A DNA stretch of 64,000 bases from Longimicrobiales bacterium (GTDB lineage: Bacteria; Gemmatimonadota; Gemmatimonadetes; Longimicrobiales; Gaopeijiaceae): positions 1 to 64,000 of the forward strand of contig JANQRP010000007.1 of the NCBI GenBank assembly GCA_028284495.1, in the 5' to 3' direction. Positions 24,446 to 34,203 of this stretch are shown piece by piece. The notes under the pieces are model-generated. The model ran no database searches. It was not told the DNA's origin and saw only the letters and a program-made list of their open reading frames with translations. Position numbers and translations under genes: made by a program. Numbering within the stretch: the first letter of the stretch is position 1; each line of letters opens with the position of its first letter.

Positions 24446-25060
24446 TCAGCCTCCGAGTCGGAAGCCGATTCCGGCGGTCAGGTTGAAGGCGCGGTTCCGG
24501 AAGTCGGTGAACGCTTCACCGTCGGGGATGTCGCTGAGCCCGACGTTGTAGCGCGCGTCCGCCCACAGCGAGAGTCCGCCGAGGTAGATGGCGAGGTCCG
24601 CCCCGACCACGCCCGAGAAGTCGGTCGAGGTCACGTCGTCTGCGCAGTCCTCGCCTCCGACGCCCTCGCACCCGGTATTGAAGCCGAGGGCGGCCCCGGC
24701 GAAGATGCTCGGCTTGAGCGCCCCGAGGGGCAGGCCGACCTTCAGGACGGCGGGAATCTCGAGGTAGTCCAGCGAGAGCTCGTCGACCGTCTCTCCGGCG
24801 TCGAACTCGGCGCCCTTCTGCGAGTACTGCGCGCCGACCTGGAAGCCGAACAGGCTCGATCCGCCGAAGTCGAGGAAGACGCCCCCGACGAACCCGGTCC
24901 GGTTGCTCTCGTCGAAGGTGTCGGTGTCGAAGGAGGCGCTGGCGACGGATACCCCACCACGGACGCCCAGCGTCGTCTGGGCCTCGGCGGCGGCGGCGGT
25001 GAGAGCGGCGAGGCTCAGCGCGAGCGCGACGAAGACGGATGCGAACCTGGATCGGGACAT
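24446..25060 (-). CDS. PorT-family outer-membrane beta-barrel protein
   Basis: Predicted small outer-membrane barrel of 204 residues with a cleavable signal peptide ending AAAAEAQ. The mature protein opens TTLGVRGGVSVASASF and shows alternating strands, a GFQVGAQYSQKGAEF hairpin, YLEIPAVLKVGLP, and a final strand NLTAGIGFRLGG ending in glycine. These are features of the PorT/OmpW-like barrels. Two cysteines in a loop (GCEGVGGEDC) could form a surface disulfide. It converges on the M56-plug gene, separated by the hairpin. Function is unknown; it may belong functionally with the plug proteins by location only. Confidence 0.82.
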   Translation of the reverse strand: MSRSRFASVFVALALSLAALTAAAAEAQTTLGVRGGVSVASASFDTDTFDESNRTGFVGGVFLDFGGSSLFGFQVGAQYSQKGAEFDAGETVDELSLDYLEIPAVLKVGLPLGALKPSIFAGAALGFNTGCEGVGGEDCADDVTSTDFSGVVGADLAIYLGGLSLWADARYNVGLSDIPDGEAFTDFRNRAFNLTAGIGFRLGG

Positions 25061-25221
25061 GGCGGATCTCCGGCACGGGGGAAAACGTTTGTTTACGATG
25101 GCTCGGTGCGGCTAACGTATCAAGGCTCCCCGACGAACGTGGCTCGCCGTGCGCGAACCACCGGTGCACGGCAGATTCGATCCATGACCACTCCGCCCTT
25201 CCCCCGACCCGCGACGACCCC

Positions 25222-26307
25222 ATGAGCGTGCGGCGCCTCGTGGGGTTCGGACGGGGGTGGCTCGGGCGCGGATCGATCGTGAAGACGGAGTTCCGGATCC
25301 CGCTTCCCGGCGGGGGGGATGTGCCGGCGTCCCGTTTCGCCCCGGACGGCGACGGGCCCTTCGCGGCGTGGATCGCCCTTCACGGCATCACCCGCCCCGG
25401 GCGCGACCACCCCACGCTCGTGCACTTCGCGCGGGCGCTCGCAGCAAGCGGCTCGGTGGTCGTGGTGCCCGAGATCCCGGCGTGGCGCGAGCTGGATCTC
25501 GACACCCGGGCGGCCGACGACGCCGTTCGCGCCGGGATCGCCCACCTGTTCGGGGACCCGCTCGTGTTCCGAGCCCCGGGGCTGATCGGCTTCTCGTTCG
25601 GGGGCCCGCAGGTGCTGCGCATCGCGGCCCATCCGGAGATCGGCTCCCGTCTGGCGGGGGTCGCGTCGTTCGGGGGCTACGGCGACATCGGGTCGCTGAT
25701 CCGCTTCCAGATGACGGGCGACATCGCCTCGGACGGTGAGGGTGAGTATCTCCGACCCGACCCGTACGCGCGCTGGGTGATCGCCGCGAACTACATCCCT
25801 CGCACGGAGGGAGGGGCCGGGCTGCATCGCGTGGCGGACGCCCTCCGGGCCCTGGCGCGCGACGCGGGCGACCGGCAGACCGTGTCGTGGGACCCGGTAT
25901 ACGACCCGATCAAGGATCGACTCGAAGCGCTGCTTCCCCCCGACCAGCGAGCCGTGTTCCGGCTGTTCGCGCCGGCGTCGGAGAACGACCCGCCTGCCTC
26001 GCACCCCGAGGTGGAGGCATGGATACGGCGGCTCGTCGAAGCCGCTCGTCGGACCGAGCCCGACCTCGAGCTACCCGATGAGCTCGACCTGCTGGCGCCC
26101 GCGCACATCCTTCACGGGCGGAACGACGCCCTGATTCCGTGGACGGAGGCCGCCGTGGTGACCTCCCGGATCCGGTCGCCGCGGCCCAGGACCACCATCA
26201 CCCGACTGTTCTCCCACTCCGGACGGGACAGCGGCGGGCCGATCTCGGACGCACTGGAGTCACTGCGTCTCGCGAACTCGCTTCGCCGCGTACTCGACAT
26301 TCCCTGA
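25222..26307 (+). CDS. Alpha/beta hydrolase
   Basis: Predicted cytosolic serine hydrolase of 361 residues. The oxyanion strand AAWIALHGITRPG lies near residue 50, the nucleophile elbow GFSFGG near 129, and a late HILHGRNDALIPW supplies the acid region near 296, with LFSHSGRDSG near 325 for the histidine. The substrate is not clear; the sequence lies nearest to the dienelactone hydrolase/esterase type. The start at 25222 fits a short basic N-terminus (MSVRRLVGFGRG); longer frames extend across the divergent spacer with PorT and are unlikely. It converges with the HEAT-repeat gene. Confidence 0.78.
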   Translation: MSVRRLVGFGRGWLGRGSIVKTEFRIPLPGGGDVPASRFAPDGDGPFAAWIALHGITRPGRDHPTLVHFARALAASGSVVVVPEIPAWRELDLDTRAADDAVRAGIAHLFGDPLVFRAPGLIGFSFGGPQVLRIAAHPEIGSRLAGVASFGGYGDIGSLIRFQMTGDIASDGEGEYLRPDPYARWVIAANYIPRTEGGAGLHRVADALRALARDAGDRQTVSWDPVYDPIKDRLEALLPPDQRAVFRLFAPASENDPPASHPEVEAWIRRLVEAARRTEPDLELPDELDLLAPAHILHGRNDALIPWTEAAVVTSRIRSPRPRTTITRLFSHSGRDSGGPISDALESLRLANSLRRVLDIP

Positions 26308-26335
26308 CGCGGTAGAGGGGGACGCGGTCGAGGGG
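26306..26335. repeat. 15-bp tandem duplication between convergent genes
   Basis: GACGCGGTAGAGGGG (26306-26320) is followed at once by GACGCGGTCGAGGGG (26321-26335), one mismatch. It starts on the hydrolase stop codon and ends 13 bases before the HEAT gene stop. Confidence 0.6.
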
Positions 26336-26348
26336 GTGATGCGTGCGT

Positions 26349-27527
26349 TCAGCCGCGCGGTCGAAGCGCGGCGCGGGCGGCGGACTGCACGCGCGCGTCC
26401 TTGTCGTTGGTCGCGTCGATCAGCAGCTGCTGCGCACGCGGCGTCCCGATCGCGGCGAGCGCCCGGTAGGCCGCGATTCGCACATCGGTCGAAGACTTCG
26501 AGAAGAACGAGCCGGTCGCCTTCTTCTCGAGTTGCGGCACCGCCGACGGGTCGCGGTATTCGCCGAGGGCGCGACAAACCGCCACGATCACGTCGTCGTC
26601 CGGTTCCCGTTCGAGCATCGGGATGAGCTGACGCACCCCGCGCTCCGCCCTGAGGACTCCGGCCGCGCGCGCGGCGGCGGCCCGCACGGACGCGTCCTCG
26701 TCGTCGAGGCGGGCGAGCGACAGTACGCCGGCCGCACTGCCCCCGATCTGCTGCAGCGCGACCACGCTCGCGCGGCGGACCCGCGCGTCATCGTGCGCCA
26801 CGGTCCCCGTGAGGTGCCGCAGGCCGTCTTCCCGGCTCGAGGCGCCCAGGATCTCGACACCCGTCCGCACCACGTACCACCGGTCGTCGTCCATCATCTC
26901 GTCGACCACGTGCGGCGACCCCGGGCCGATCTCGTGGAGCATCTCCACCATCGCCCGGCGCTCGCGGAGCCCGCCGATCTGCTCGTCGGGATCCTTGTGA
27001 GCCTCTTCGACCAGCACGCGAACCGCCGGCTCGCCAAGCTGACCGAGCAGCCGAACACGGTCGGCCCGCGACCCGGGTGCCGTCTCGATCGCCCGGATGA
27101 CGAGCGTGCGCGTGACGTCCCGGGTCGTCAGATCCCGGGCGAGTTCACGCGCTTCGGGGCGGGACCCCCCGAGCCGGGCCAGCGCACTCACGGTGTCCGC
27201 CAGCTCGTTCACGAGCCCGAGTTCCCGAGCCTCGCCGAAGGCCGCGGTCAGCCACTCCGCCGCTGCGTCCCGCCCTTCCCCCGCCTCGCTCGCGAGGTAG
27301 GCGGCGATGGCCGACTTGAGGGCGGCCGTGGCTTCCGCGGCACGAACGACCGCGGGATCCTCGACCTCTTCCTCGGAGGCGCCGCCCGCCTCGGTCGGCT
27401 CGACGTGCCCGCCATCGGGCGCGACCGGCGGCGCAGAGCCGACGTCGTCGTCCTCGGCGTCGTCGAATACGGATGAGATGGATCGGGCGAGGGGCGAGAG
27501 CCCTTCGGAATCCGACGTTTCAGTCAT
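26349..27527 (-). CDS. HEAT-repeat protein
   Basis: A 392-residue soluble protein built from helical HEAT/PBS-lyase-like repeats, a scaffold for protein contacts. The first 55 residues are acidic and probably disordered (DDAEDDDVGS). Repeats are clear from about residue 190 to the end, for example DARVRRASVVALQQIGGSA, DASVRAAAARAAGVLRAE and DVRIAAYRALAAIGTPRA, each with the conserved aspartate, arginine and alanine spacing. No enzymatic domain is seen. It is divergent from the DUF2461 gene across a 132-base spacer. The binding partner is unknown. Confidence 0.83.
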   Translation of the reverse strand: MTETSDSEGLSPLARSISSVFDDAEDDDVGSAPPVAPDGGHVEPTEAGGASEEEVEDPAVVRAAEATAALKSAIAAYLASEAGEGRDAAAEWLTAAFGEARELGLVNELADTVSALARLGGSRPEARELARDLTTRDVTRTLVIRAIETAPGSRADRVRLLGQLGEPAVRVLVEEAHKDPDEQIGGLRERRAMVEMLHEIGPGSPHVVDEMMDDDRWYVVRTGVEILGASSREDGLRHLTGTVAHDDARVRRASVVALQQIGGSAAGVLSLARLDDEDASVRAAAARAAGVLRAERGVRQLIPMLEREPDDDVIVAVCRALGEYRDPSAVPQLEKKATGSFFSKSSTDVRIAAYRALAAIGTPRAQQLLIDATNDKDARVQSAARAALRPRG

Positions 27528-27659
27528 TTGATCCTAATGACGTGTTGGGAGGGACTCTTCCAATGTACAACACCCATGCGTCGTCTGCCCCATTTCGCTT
27601 GCCGCCCGCGATCTCGAATACACATGTTCCCGACACCGCTTCCCACCACCGGACCGCCC

Positions 27660-28343
27660 ATGAGCGCACACTTCTCGCCGAAGCTCTTCGACTACCTTCG
27701 TGATCTCAAGGCGAACAACGACAAGGTGTGGTTCGACGAGCACAAGCAGACCTTCGAGGACGTGCTTCGGGAGCCGGCAATCCAGTTCATCCTCGACTTC
27801 GGACCCCGTCTCAAGGAGATCTCGCCACACTTCCGGGCCGACCCCAGGAAGAGCGGCGGCTCTCTCTTCAGGATCTACGTGGACCGGCGGTTCAAGCCCG
27901 ACGCGCCGCCGTACAAGACGCACTGCGGGATCCAGTTCCGCCACGACGAGGGGAAGGATGCGCACGCGCCCGGGATCTACCTGCACATCGAGCCCGGCGG
28001 CTCGTTTCTGGGGCTCGGCTCCTGGCGTCCGGGCTCCGGAGCGGTGAAGGCGATTCGCGCCTCGATCGAGAACGACCCCGGCGCGTGGGAGAAGGCGGCC
28101 CACGGTGGGTCGTTCGCCCGGACATTCGCCCTCGCCGGCGAATCGCTCAAGACGCAGCCGAGAGGCGTCGACCCCGATCATCCGATGGTCGAGGACCTCG
28201 CGAGAAAGGACTTCATCGGGGTCTGCGACCTCACGCGGAAGGAGATCACGTCTCCGGACTTCCTCGACATCTTCACGTCGAAGGTGAAGGACGGCGCGCC
28301 CTTCCTGAGGTGGCTGTGCGGCGCGGTGGACGTGGCGTTCTGA
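27660..28343 (+). CDS. DUF2461 (TIGR02453) family protein
   Basis: A 227-residue protein of the DUF2461 family, whose function has not been established. Family features: FSPKLFDYLRDLKANNDKVWF at the start, PLKEISPHF-like segment, KSGGSLFRIYVDRRF, PPYKTHCGIQFRH and IYLHIEPGGSFLGLGSW in order, ending with TSPDFLDIF. Length matches the family. The ATG at 27660 begins at the conserved FSPKLF block; an upstream in-frame ATG at 27624 would add twelve residues. No partner gene is evident, and the PadR-ADOP array begins just after it. Confidence 0.85.
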   Translation: MSAHFSPKLFDYLRDLKANNDKVWFDEHKQTFEDVLREPAIQFILDFGPRLKEISPHFRADPRKSGGSLFRIYVDRRFKPDAPPYKTHCGIQFRHDEGKDAHAPGIYLHIEPGGSFLGLGSWRPGSGAVKAIRASIENDPGAWEKAAHGGSFARTFALAGESLKTQPRGVDPDHPMVEDLARKDFIGVCDLTRKEITSPDFLDIFTSKVKDGAPFLRWLCGAVDVAF

Positions 28344-28410
28344 CGCCGGGCGGGCCGGTGCCGCGCCCGACGGAACCCGGCTGAACCGCCGCATCCCGCC
28401 CCGAAACTAC

Positions 28411-28467
28411 TTGCGCAACGCATGCAGTCGACCGATATTCGACGCGGTCACTATTTGCGTAACGCAA
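28411..28467 (+). promoter_or_regulatory. Promoter and paired operator of PadR-ADOP module 1
   Basis: The palindrome TTGCGT-A-ACGCAA (28455-28467) overlaps the AAGGAG ribosome-binding site (28466-28471). A near copy, TTGCGCAACGCAT, sits 44 bases upstream (28411-28423). The near copy also supplies a TTGCGC -35, which with GATATT (28434-28439) and a 17-base spacer makes a plausible promoter. Both copies are preceded by ACTA(C/T). Occupancy of both by the PadR protein would shut the module. Confidence 0.6.
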
Positions 28468-28477
28468 GGAGAAGTGA

Positions 28478-28855
28478 ATGCCTCGGAGACGGCACGACGC
28501 CACGGACGTCGAGCGATACATTCCCCTCCGCCCCGTCGAGTTCCAGATCGTGGTTTCGCTGGGGCGGGGTCCCCGGCACGGCTACCGGATCCTCCAGGAC
28601 GCGGAAGCCCGTAGCGCGGGCAGCGTGCCCGGGCTCGCCACGCTGTACCGCGCGCTCCGTCGCCTCACCGGCCAGGGCCTCACCCGCGAGGTACCCGCGC
28701 CGGCGAACGCGGAGGCCGACGACGAGCGGCGCCGGTATTTCGATCTCACACCGCTGGGGCGGGCGGTGGCACGCGCCGAGGCCGCGAGACTGCGCGCCCT
28801 GCTGGGCGAGGCGGTGGGCGCCCGGCTCCTGGACGCGGAGGGCGGTGTGTCGTGA
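28478..28855 (+). CDS. PadR-family regulator, module 1
   Basis: A 125-residue winged-helix repressor. The helix-turn-helix part reads LRPVEFQIVVSLGRGPRHGYRILQDAE and the recognition area SVPGLATLYRALRRLTGQGL, followed by a wing ending RRRYFDLTPLGRAVA. It differs from the other PadR proteins of the array by lacking both the GTL(D/E)LLVL and the LGE(F/L)E openings, and it belongs with the module 8 regulator in preceding a third prefix type. A good AAGGAG site lies seven bases before the ATG, inside the operator. It overlaps the permease gene by GTGA (28852-28855). Confidence 0.9.
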   Translation: MPRRRHDATDVERYIPLRPVEFQIVVSLGRGPRHGYRILQDAEARSAGSVPGLATLYRALRRLTGQGLTREVPAPANAEADDERRRYFDLTPLGRAVARAEAARLRALLGEAVGARLLDAEGGVS

Positions 28856-31488
28856 CGACGCTACTGCGCGTCTGCTGGGGTGTCCTGCTTCGGCTCTACC
28901 CGGCCGATCTGCGTCGGGAGTTCGAGCGCGAACTGCGGTGGGGCTTCGACCAGGCTCTCTCGGCCGGGCGTGGCGTGGGCGAGGTCGCCGACCTCGCGCG
29001 AAACCTTCCTGGCGCCTGGCTCGAACGGGTCGAGTCCGGCGACCGGGTCTTCTCGATGGGTGGGGGTGGAGGGATGGACGGAATTCGACGGGACCTCGCG
29101 TACGCGCTTCGATCGCTGCTCCGGCGGCCCGGCTTCACGGCCGTCGTCGTGATCACGCTCGGGATCGGGGTCGGCGCGAACGCCGGCGTGTTCGGGGTGC
29201 TGGACGCCGTGCTCCTGGATCCCTTCTCCTGGGAGGACGAGGAGGAGCTCGTCTTCATGTGGGAGAGCTACGACGTCGATCAGGCGAAGTCGCTTTCCTA
29301 CCTGAACTTCGTCGACTGGCGCGACCGCAACCGCGTGTTCGACGACCTCGGCGCGCATACGTACTGGACGTTCACGCTGACCGGCGAAGGCGATGCCGCG
29401 GAGCTCACCGGCCACGTCACGTCGAACGAGCTCTACCGCGTGCTTGGCGTCACCCCGCTCAGCGGTCGGCTGATCACGGCAGAGGACGAGGCGGAGGAAG
29501 CGCGCGTCGTGCTTCTGTCCGAGGGCCTATGGCGCGAGCGGTTCGGGGCGGACCCGGGCGTGCTCGGGCGCAGCATCTCGCTGAGCGGCGAGCCGTGGGA
29601 GGTGGTGGGCGTGCTGCCCGCCGGTGTCGACGCGCCGCTGAACGGTGCGGACGTCTACACGCCCATCACGACACTCGCCGCCGGCGACCGGGCCAACCGC
29701 GGCAGCCACCCCGGTCTGATCGGATTCGGGCGCCTCCGCGACGGCGTGGATCTCGAGGCCGCCGCGGCCGACATGGAGAGGGTGACGGCGGCGCTGGCCG
29801 AGGAGCACCCGGAGGCCAACCGGCTCGCGGGCGCGAACCTCGTGTCCTACCGCGACCGCTATATCGGAAGCTCGCGCAACGTCCTGCGGATTCTCGCGAT
29901 CGGATCCGGGCTCTTTCTGCTCCTCGTCTGTGCCAACGTGGCGAACCTGCTCGTGGCGCGATCGACGGCGCGCGGCCGGGAGGTCGCCGTGCGGGCCGCC
30001 CTCGGTGCCGGGCGCGGCCGCCTGGCCCGGCTGTTCCTCTTCGAGGTCGGAATCCTGTCCGCTGCCGCGGCGGTCGTGGGATTCGGCGTTGCTGCGGTCG
30101 GGCTCGAGGTCGTTTCGTCCCTGCGCCCCGGGGACCTGCCGAGAATCGAGAACGCGAGCGTCGATCCTCGCCTGTTCCTGATCTCGCTCGCGCTTGGCGC
30201 CGCCACCGCCATGACCTGCGGGCTCGTGCCGGCGCTGCGCGCGTCACGCACCTCCCCGCAGTCCACGCTCCGGACGGCGGGCGGTGCGGGGGGCGGGCGT
30301 CGCCGCGGGGTCGTGCGACGGGGGCTGGTCGTGACCGAGGTGGCCATGGCCACGGGTCTGCTCGTCGGGGCCGGGCTCATGGCGCGGTCGGTCGCGAATC
30401 TGACCGGGCAGGACACCGGGCTCGACACGGACGGCGTGCTCGTCGCGCGTGTGCCCGTCGCCGAGGCCGACTATCCCACCAGCGACGATCGCGCGGCAGT
30501 CTACCGTGACCTCATCGAACGCGTAAACGCTCGTCCCGGCGTCATATCCGCGGCCGGCATCGACCCGGTGCCGCTCGACTCCAACAACCGGCAGTTCACA
30601 CTCTCGGGCGCGGGCATCCCCAGCATCGACGACGAGGAGGGTCTCCGGGTCGACACGTACACCGCCACACCGGACTACTTCACCACGATGGACATCTCGA
30701 TCGTGGCGGGTCGCGCATTCGACGGGTCGGAATCGCCGGACGATCGGCGCGTCCTGATCGACGAACGGCTCGTCGAACGGATATGGCCGGGCGAGGCCGC
30801 GAGCGACGTGCTCGGGCGCGTGCTGCGGTTCCGGGGCGACGACGCTCCGCCGCTCACCGTCGCGGGTGTGGTCGGTCACGTGCGTCACTACGGGTTCCGC
30901 GAGGAGGGGCGGGGCCAGCTCTACCTGCCGTACACGGTCACCGTGTGGGCCATGAGCCTCGTCGTTCGGACCGACGGGGACCCGCTCGCCGCCGTGGCCG
31001 GCGTGCGCGCCGACCTCGCCGACGTGGACCCCGACATTCCCCTCACCAACGTAGGCACCATGAGCGACCTCGTGGATCGGCAGACCGCCGAAGAGCGTCT
31101 CCTCGTCGGAGGGCTCGCGCTGCTCGGCCTGGTCGGGGTCGCGCTCGCCGTGCTCGGCCTCCACGCCGTGCTGGTGTTCGGGGTGCTCTCCAGAACGCGT
31201 GAGATCGGGATCCGAATGGCGCTGGGCGCGAGACGGCCCGCCGTGGTCCGAGGGATCGTCGCCGAGGGCGTCCTGCTCACCTGTGTCGGAATCGCCCTCG
31301 GGTCACTCGCCTCCTTTGGCGCGGAACGCGTCATGGGCGCGTTGCTGTTCGGCGTCGGCGGTGTCGATCCACTGACGCTGAGCACCGTGGCGCTCGGATT
31401 CGCGGGCGTAGCGGCCATCGCCAGCCTGGGACCTGCCCGCAGGGTGGCTTCCATCGACCCGGCGGCCACGCTGCGGGCGGAGGGCTGA
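28852..31488 (+). CDS. ADOP permease 1, type C prefix
   Basis: An 878-residue MacB/FtsX-like permease with the two-fold repeat typical of ADOP proteins: helix and periplasmic MacB_PCD domain (RRPGFTAVVVITLGIGVGAN near 98), three-helix FtsX domain from about 343, a second helix and PCD from about 487, and a last FtsX domain from about 748 ending PARRVASIDPAATLRAEG. No ATP-binding domain is present. The first 74 residues are a cytoplasmic prefix (LLRLYPADLRREFERELRWGF). An in-frame ATG at 29074 stands at the prefix-core junction with GGAGG close before it, although the spacing is short. By analogy with MacB it may transmit force or move lipids or peptides; no substrate is evident. Confidence 0.9.
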   Translation: MTTLLRVCWGVLLRLYPADLRREFERELRWGFDQALSAGRGVGEVADLARNLPGAWLERVESGDRVFSMGGGGGMDGIRRDLAYALRSLLRRPGFTAVVVITLGIGVGANAGVFGVLDAVLLDPFSWEDEEELVFMWESYDVDQAKSLSYLNFVDWRDRNRVFDDLGAHTYWTFTLTGEGDAAELTGHVTSNELYRVLGVTPLSGRLITAEDEAEEARVVLLSEGLWRERFGADPGVLGRSISLSGEPWEVVGVLPAGVDAPLNGADVYTPITTLAAGDRANRGSHPGLIGFGRLRDGVDLEAAAADMERVTAALAEEHPEANRLAGANLVSYRDRYIGSSRNVLRILAIGSGLFLLLVCANVANLLVARSTARGREVAVRAALGAGRGRLARLFLFEVGILSAAAAVVGFGVAAVGLEVVSSLRPGDLPRIENASVDPRLFLISLALGAATAMTCGLVPALRASRTSPQSTLRTAGGAGGGRRRGVVRRGLVVTEVAMATGLLVGAGLMARSVANLTGQDTGLDTDGVLVARVPVAEADYPTSDDRAAVYRDLIERVNARPGVISAAGIDPVPLDSNNRQFTLSGAGIPSIDDEEGLRVDTYTATPDYFTTMDISIVAGRAFDGSESPDDRRVLIDERLVERIWPGEAASDVLGRVLRFRGDDAPPLTVAGVVGHVRHYGFREEGRGQLYLPYTVTVWAMSLVVRTDGDPLAAVAGVRADLADVDPDIPLTNVGTMSDLVDRQTAEERLLVGGLALLGLVGVALAVLGLHAVLVFGVLSRTREIGIRMALGARRPAVVRGIVAEGVLLTCVGIALGSLASFGAERVMGALLFGVGGVDPLTLSTVALGFAGVAAIASLGPARRVASIDPAATLRAEG

Positions 31489-31493
31489 CGGGC

Positions 31494-34145
31494 CTAGTCC
31501 TCCCGAAGCACCCTGGCCGGCTCCAGTCGGCTGGCGCGCGCCGCGGGGGCCGCGCAGGCGGCGAGCGCGAACAGGGTGACGATCGCCGCGGCAGCGACGA
31601 ACGCCATCGGATCGTAGGGGTCGATCCCGAAGAGCAGCGGCTCGACCGCGCGCACGAGTGACGCCGCGGCAACCAGGCCGATCGCAATGCCGGCGAACGC
31701 GGGCGCCATGCCCTCATGCACGACGTGCCGCACGACCCGGGGCCGGTCGGCCCCGAGCGCCATGCGGAGGCCGACCTCCCGTCGCTGCTGCCGAACGAGC
31801 GTTGCGATCACGCCGTAGAGCCCCACGGCCGCCAGGACGGCCGCGAGCAGGCCGACGCCGGCGATGAGCGACGTGAGCATACGGGGCCGGACCAGCGTGT
31901 CACCCAGGACGGCGCGCATCGAGGCGACTTCGGTCACCGGCTGATCGCCGTCGATCCCCGCCACGATGCGGCGCATCGCGCCCGCTGCCTCGGTCGGATC
32001 GATGCCCGGCGCCACCCGCGCCACGAATCCCATCCCGATCCGGGGCTCCTGCTCCTGGTGGACGTAGATGGTAGCGTCGGGCGGCGTGTCCAGGCTCCGC
32101 TGGTGGATGTCACCGACCACACCGATGATCTCGGCCTCTCCCGAACCGAGCGTGACCGTGCGACCGACGAGCGGCGTGTCGGGTGCGAACCGCCTCTGGA
32201 ACGCCTCGTTCACGACCAGACGGGGCGGCCCGTCCGGGCCGTCGCGAACGTCGAAGCTGCGCCCCCGCAGAACCGGCACGCCGAGCGCCGCGAACGCCTC
32301 GCCGCCCACGTGGATGTACTGGCTGCTTCGGGCCTCGGCCGGGTCTGGCTCGTAGACGCCGGGAATACTGAAGTCGACGGACTCCCCGGCACCGCGGAAC
32401 GGAATCTGGCGAAGCGAGCCCACCGCCTCGACCTCCGGCATCCGCTCGATCCGCTCCATGATCGCGCGGTAGAACTGCATGTACGTTTCGCGATCCGGAT
32501 ACCGCTCGCCGGAGATGGTCATGGTCATCGTCGCGACACCGTCGGTGTCGAATCCCGGATCGACCGACTGGAGCTGCGCAAAGCTCCGCACCAGCAGCGA
32601 AGCCCCGACCAGCACGACCACCGAGAGCGCGACCTCGGCCCCGACGAGCGCCCGCCGCACGCTGGACGAGCGACGCGAGAGCGGACCACGCGCACCCGTG
32701 AGCGCCCGGGCGCCCGACCCGTCGCCGGCGCCGCGGAGCGCCGGGACTGTGCCGACCGCCAGCGTCGTGGCCACGGCCAGCACGACCGCGAGCGCGAAGC
32801 CCGTGCCGTCGAGCCCGATCTCGGTGGCGCGCGGCAGCAGGCCGGTGGCGAGCCTCACGACCGCCGTGCTTCCAGCCGCGGCCACGAGCAGGCCGACCCC
32901 GCCCCCCAGCAGACCGATCACCGACGACTCGGTCATGAGCTGGCGCACGACCCGCCCGCGGCCGGCGCCCAGGCTGATCCGAACCGCGAGTTCCGCCCGA
33001 CGCTCGCCGACCCGGGCGAGCAGCAGACCCGCTACGTTTGCGCAGGTGATGAGGAGGATGAGCCCGACCGAGACGAGTGACAGCCAGAGACTCCGCCGGG
33101 CGTTACCGACCATCACGTCCAGAAGCGGGTCGACGGTCGCGGCGGTCAGCTGCCGGTTCGTGTCGGGCAGACGCTCGGCGAGGCCCGTAGCGAGGGCGTC
33201 CAGTTCCTCGTCCGCCTGTTCGATGGTCGCGCCCGGAGCGAGCCGGCCGACGGCGAAGAGGAACCGGACGAACCGTCGCTCCGTGGGAATCGATTCCTGC
33301 GGGATCGTGGAGATCAGCACCCACATGTCCGCGCTGGCGTTCGGGTACGCGAACTCCGGAGGCATCACCCCGACGAGCTCGAAGGGTTGCTCGTCGATCG
33401 TCAACGTCCGCCCCACCACGGCGGGGTCGCCGCCAAACCGGCGGGTCCAGTAGTCGTGGCTGACGACCACGACCCGATTGAATCCCTCCACGTCGTCGCG
33501 CGGCGCGAGCGTGCGTCCCAGCGCGGCCTCGACACCGAAGACGTCGAAGAACTCGCCCGACACGTAGACGGACGGGACTTCCTCCGGCTCTCCGTATCCG
33601 GTGAGGACGGGTGCCCCCGGCAGGTCCGAGTAGAGCGCGAGCTGATCGAGAGCCCGCGAGCCGTCTCGCCAGTCGCGGAAGTCGGGCACCGAGAACGTGC
33701 GGCGGAGCGCGCCCGTCTCGGGTGCGGCCGGCCAGACGCGCACGAGCTCCTCCGGCGCGGGGTAAGGCAGCGGCTTGAGCACGACCGCGTTCACCACGCT
33801 GAAGGCGGTGGTCGTCGCCCCGATCCCGACCCCGAGAAGGAGCACGGCACCGATCGCGAATCCCGGCGAGCGGCGGAACGATCTGAACGCGAATTCGACG
33901 TCCTGACGGAGCTGGTCCAGCCAGAGTACCCCACGGGCTTCCCGCACGGCCTCGCGGTGGCGATCCACGCCACCGAACGCGAGGAGGGCCCGGCGGCGGG
34001 CCACCCGCGGCGCGATACCCTGACGTATGAGGTCCTCGGCCTCGAGCTCGATGTGGAGGCGCATCTCCTCCTCCATCTCCCGCTCTTCCGAGGATCGGAA
34101 GACCAGGTACCTGATCCGCCGCAACCACCGTCTCATCCACCCCAT
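31494..34145 (-). CDS. ADOP permease 2, type A prefix
   Basis: An 883-residue ADOP permease. The prefix (residues 1-75) is of the kind called permease prefix domain 1: EREMEEEMRLHIELEAEDL, then GIAPRVARRRALLAFGGVD, a compact helical domain. The core begins FRSFRRSPGFAIGAVLLLGVGIGATTTAF near residue 95 and ends PAARASRLEPARVLRED. No internal start with a ribosome-binding site is found at the junction here. The ATG at 34145 lies 58 bases after its PadR stop, the largest gap in the array. It meets permease 1 tail to tail with five bases between the stops. Confidence 0.9.
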   Translation of the reverse strand: MGWMRRWLRRIRYLVFRSSEEREMEEEMRLHIELEAEDLIRQGIAPRVARRRALLAFGGVDRHREAVREARGVLWLDQLRQDVEFAFRSFRRSPGFAIGAVLLLGVGIGATTTAFSVVNAVVLKPLPYPAPEELVRVWPAAPETGALRRTFSVPDFRDWRDGSRALDQLALYSDLPGAPVLTGYGEPEEVPSVYVSGEFFDVFGVEAALGRTLAPRDDVEGFNRVVVVSHDYWTRRFGGDPAVVGRTLTIDEQPFELVGVMPPEFAYPNASADMWVLISTIPQESIPTERRFVRFLFAVGRLAPGATIEQADEELDALATGLAERLPDTNRQLTAATVDPLLDVMVGNARRSLWLSLVSVGLILLITCANVAGLLLARVGERRAELAVRISLGAGRGRVVRQLMTESSVIGLLGGGVGLLVAAAGSTAVVRLATGLLPRATEIGLDGTGFALAVVLAVATTLAVGTVPALRGAGDGSGARALTGARGPLSRRSSSVRRALVGAEVALSVVVLVGASLLVRSFAQLQSVDPGFDTDGVATMTMTISGERYPDRETYMQFYRAIMERIERMPEVEAVGSLRQIPFRGAGESVDFSIPGVYEPDPAEARSSQYIHVGGEAFAALGVPVLRGRSFDVRDGPDGPPRLVVNEAFQRRFAPDTPLVGRTVTLGSGEAEIIGVVGDIHQRSLDTPPDATIYVHQEQEPRIGMGFVARVAPGIDPTEAAGAMRRIVAGIDGDQPVTEVASMRAVLGDTLVRPRMLTSLIAGVGLLAAVLAAVGLYGVIATLVRQQRREVGLRMALGADRPRVVRHVVHEGMAPAFAGIAIGLVAAASLVRAVEPLLFGIDPYDPMAFVAAAAIVTLFALAACAAPAARASRLEPARVLRED

Positions 34146-34203
34146 GGCTCCGCCGTTCGCTCCCCGGCGCCCCCGGGCGCCGTCGTCCGTTCGTGGTCGC
34201 TCG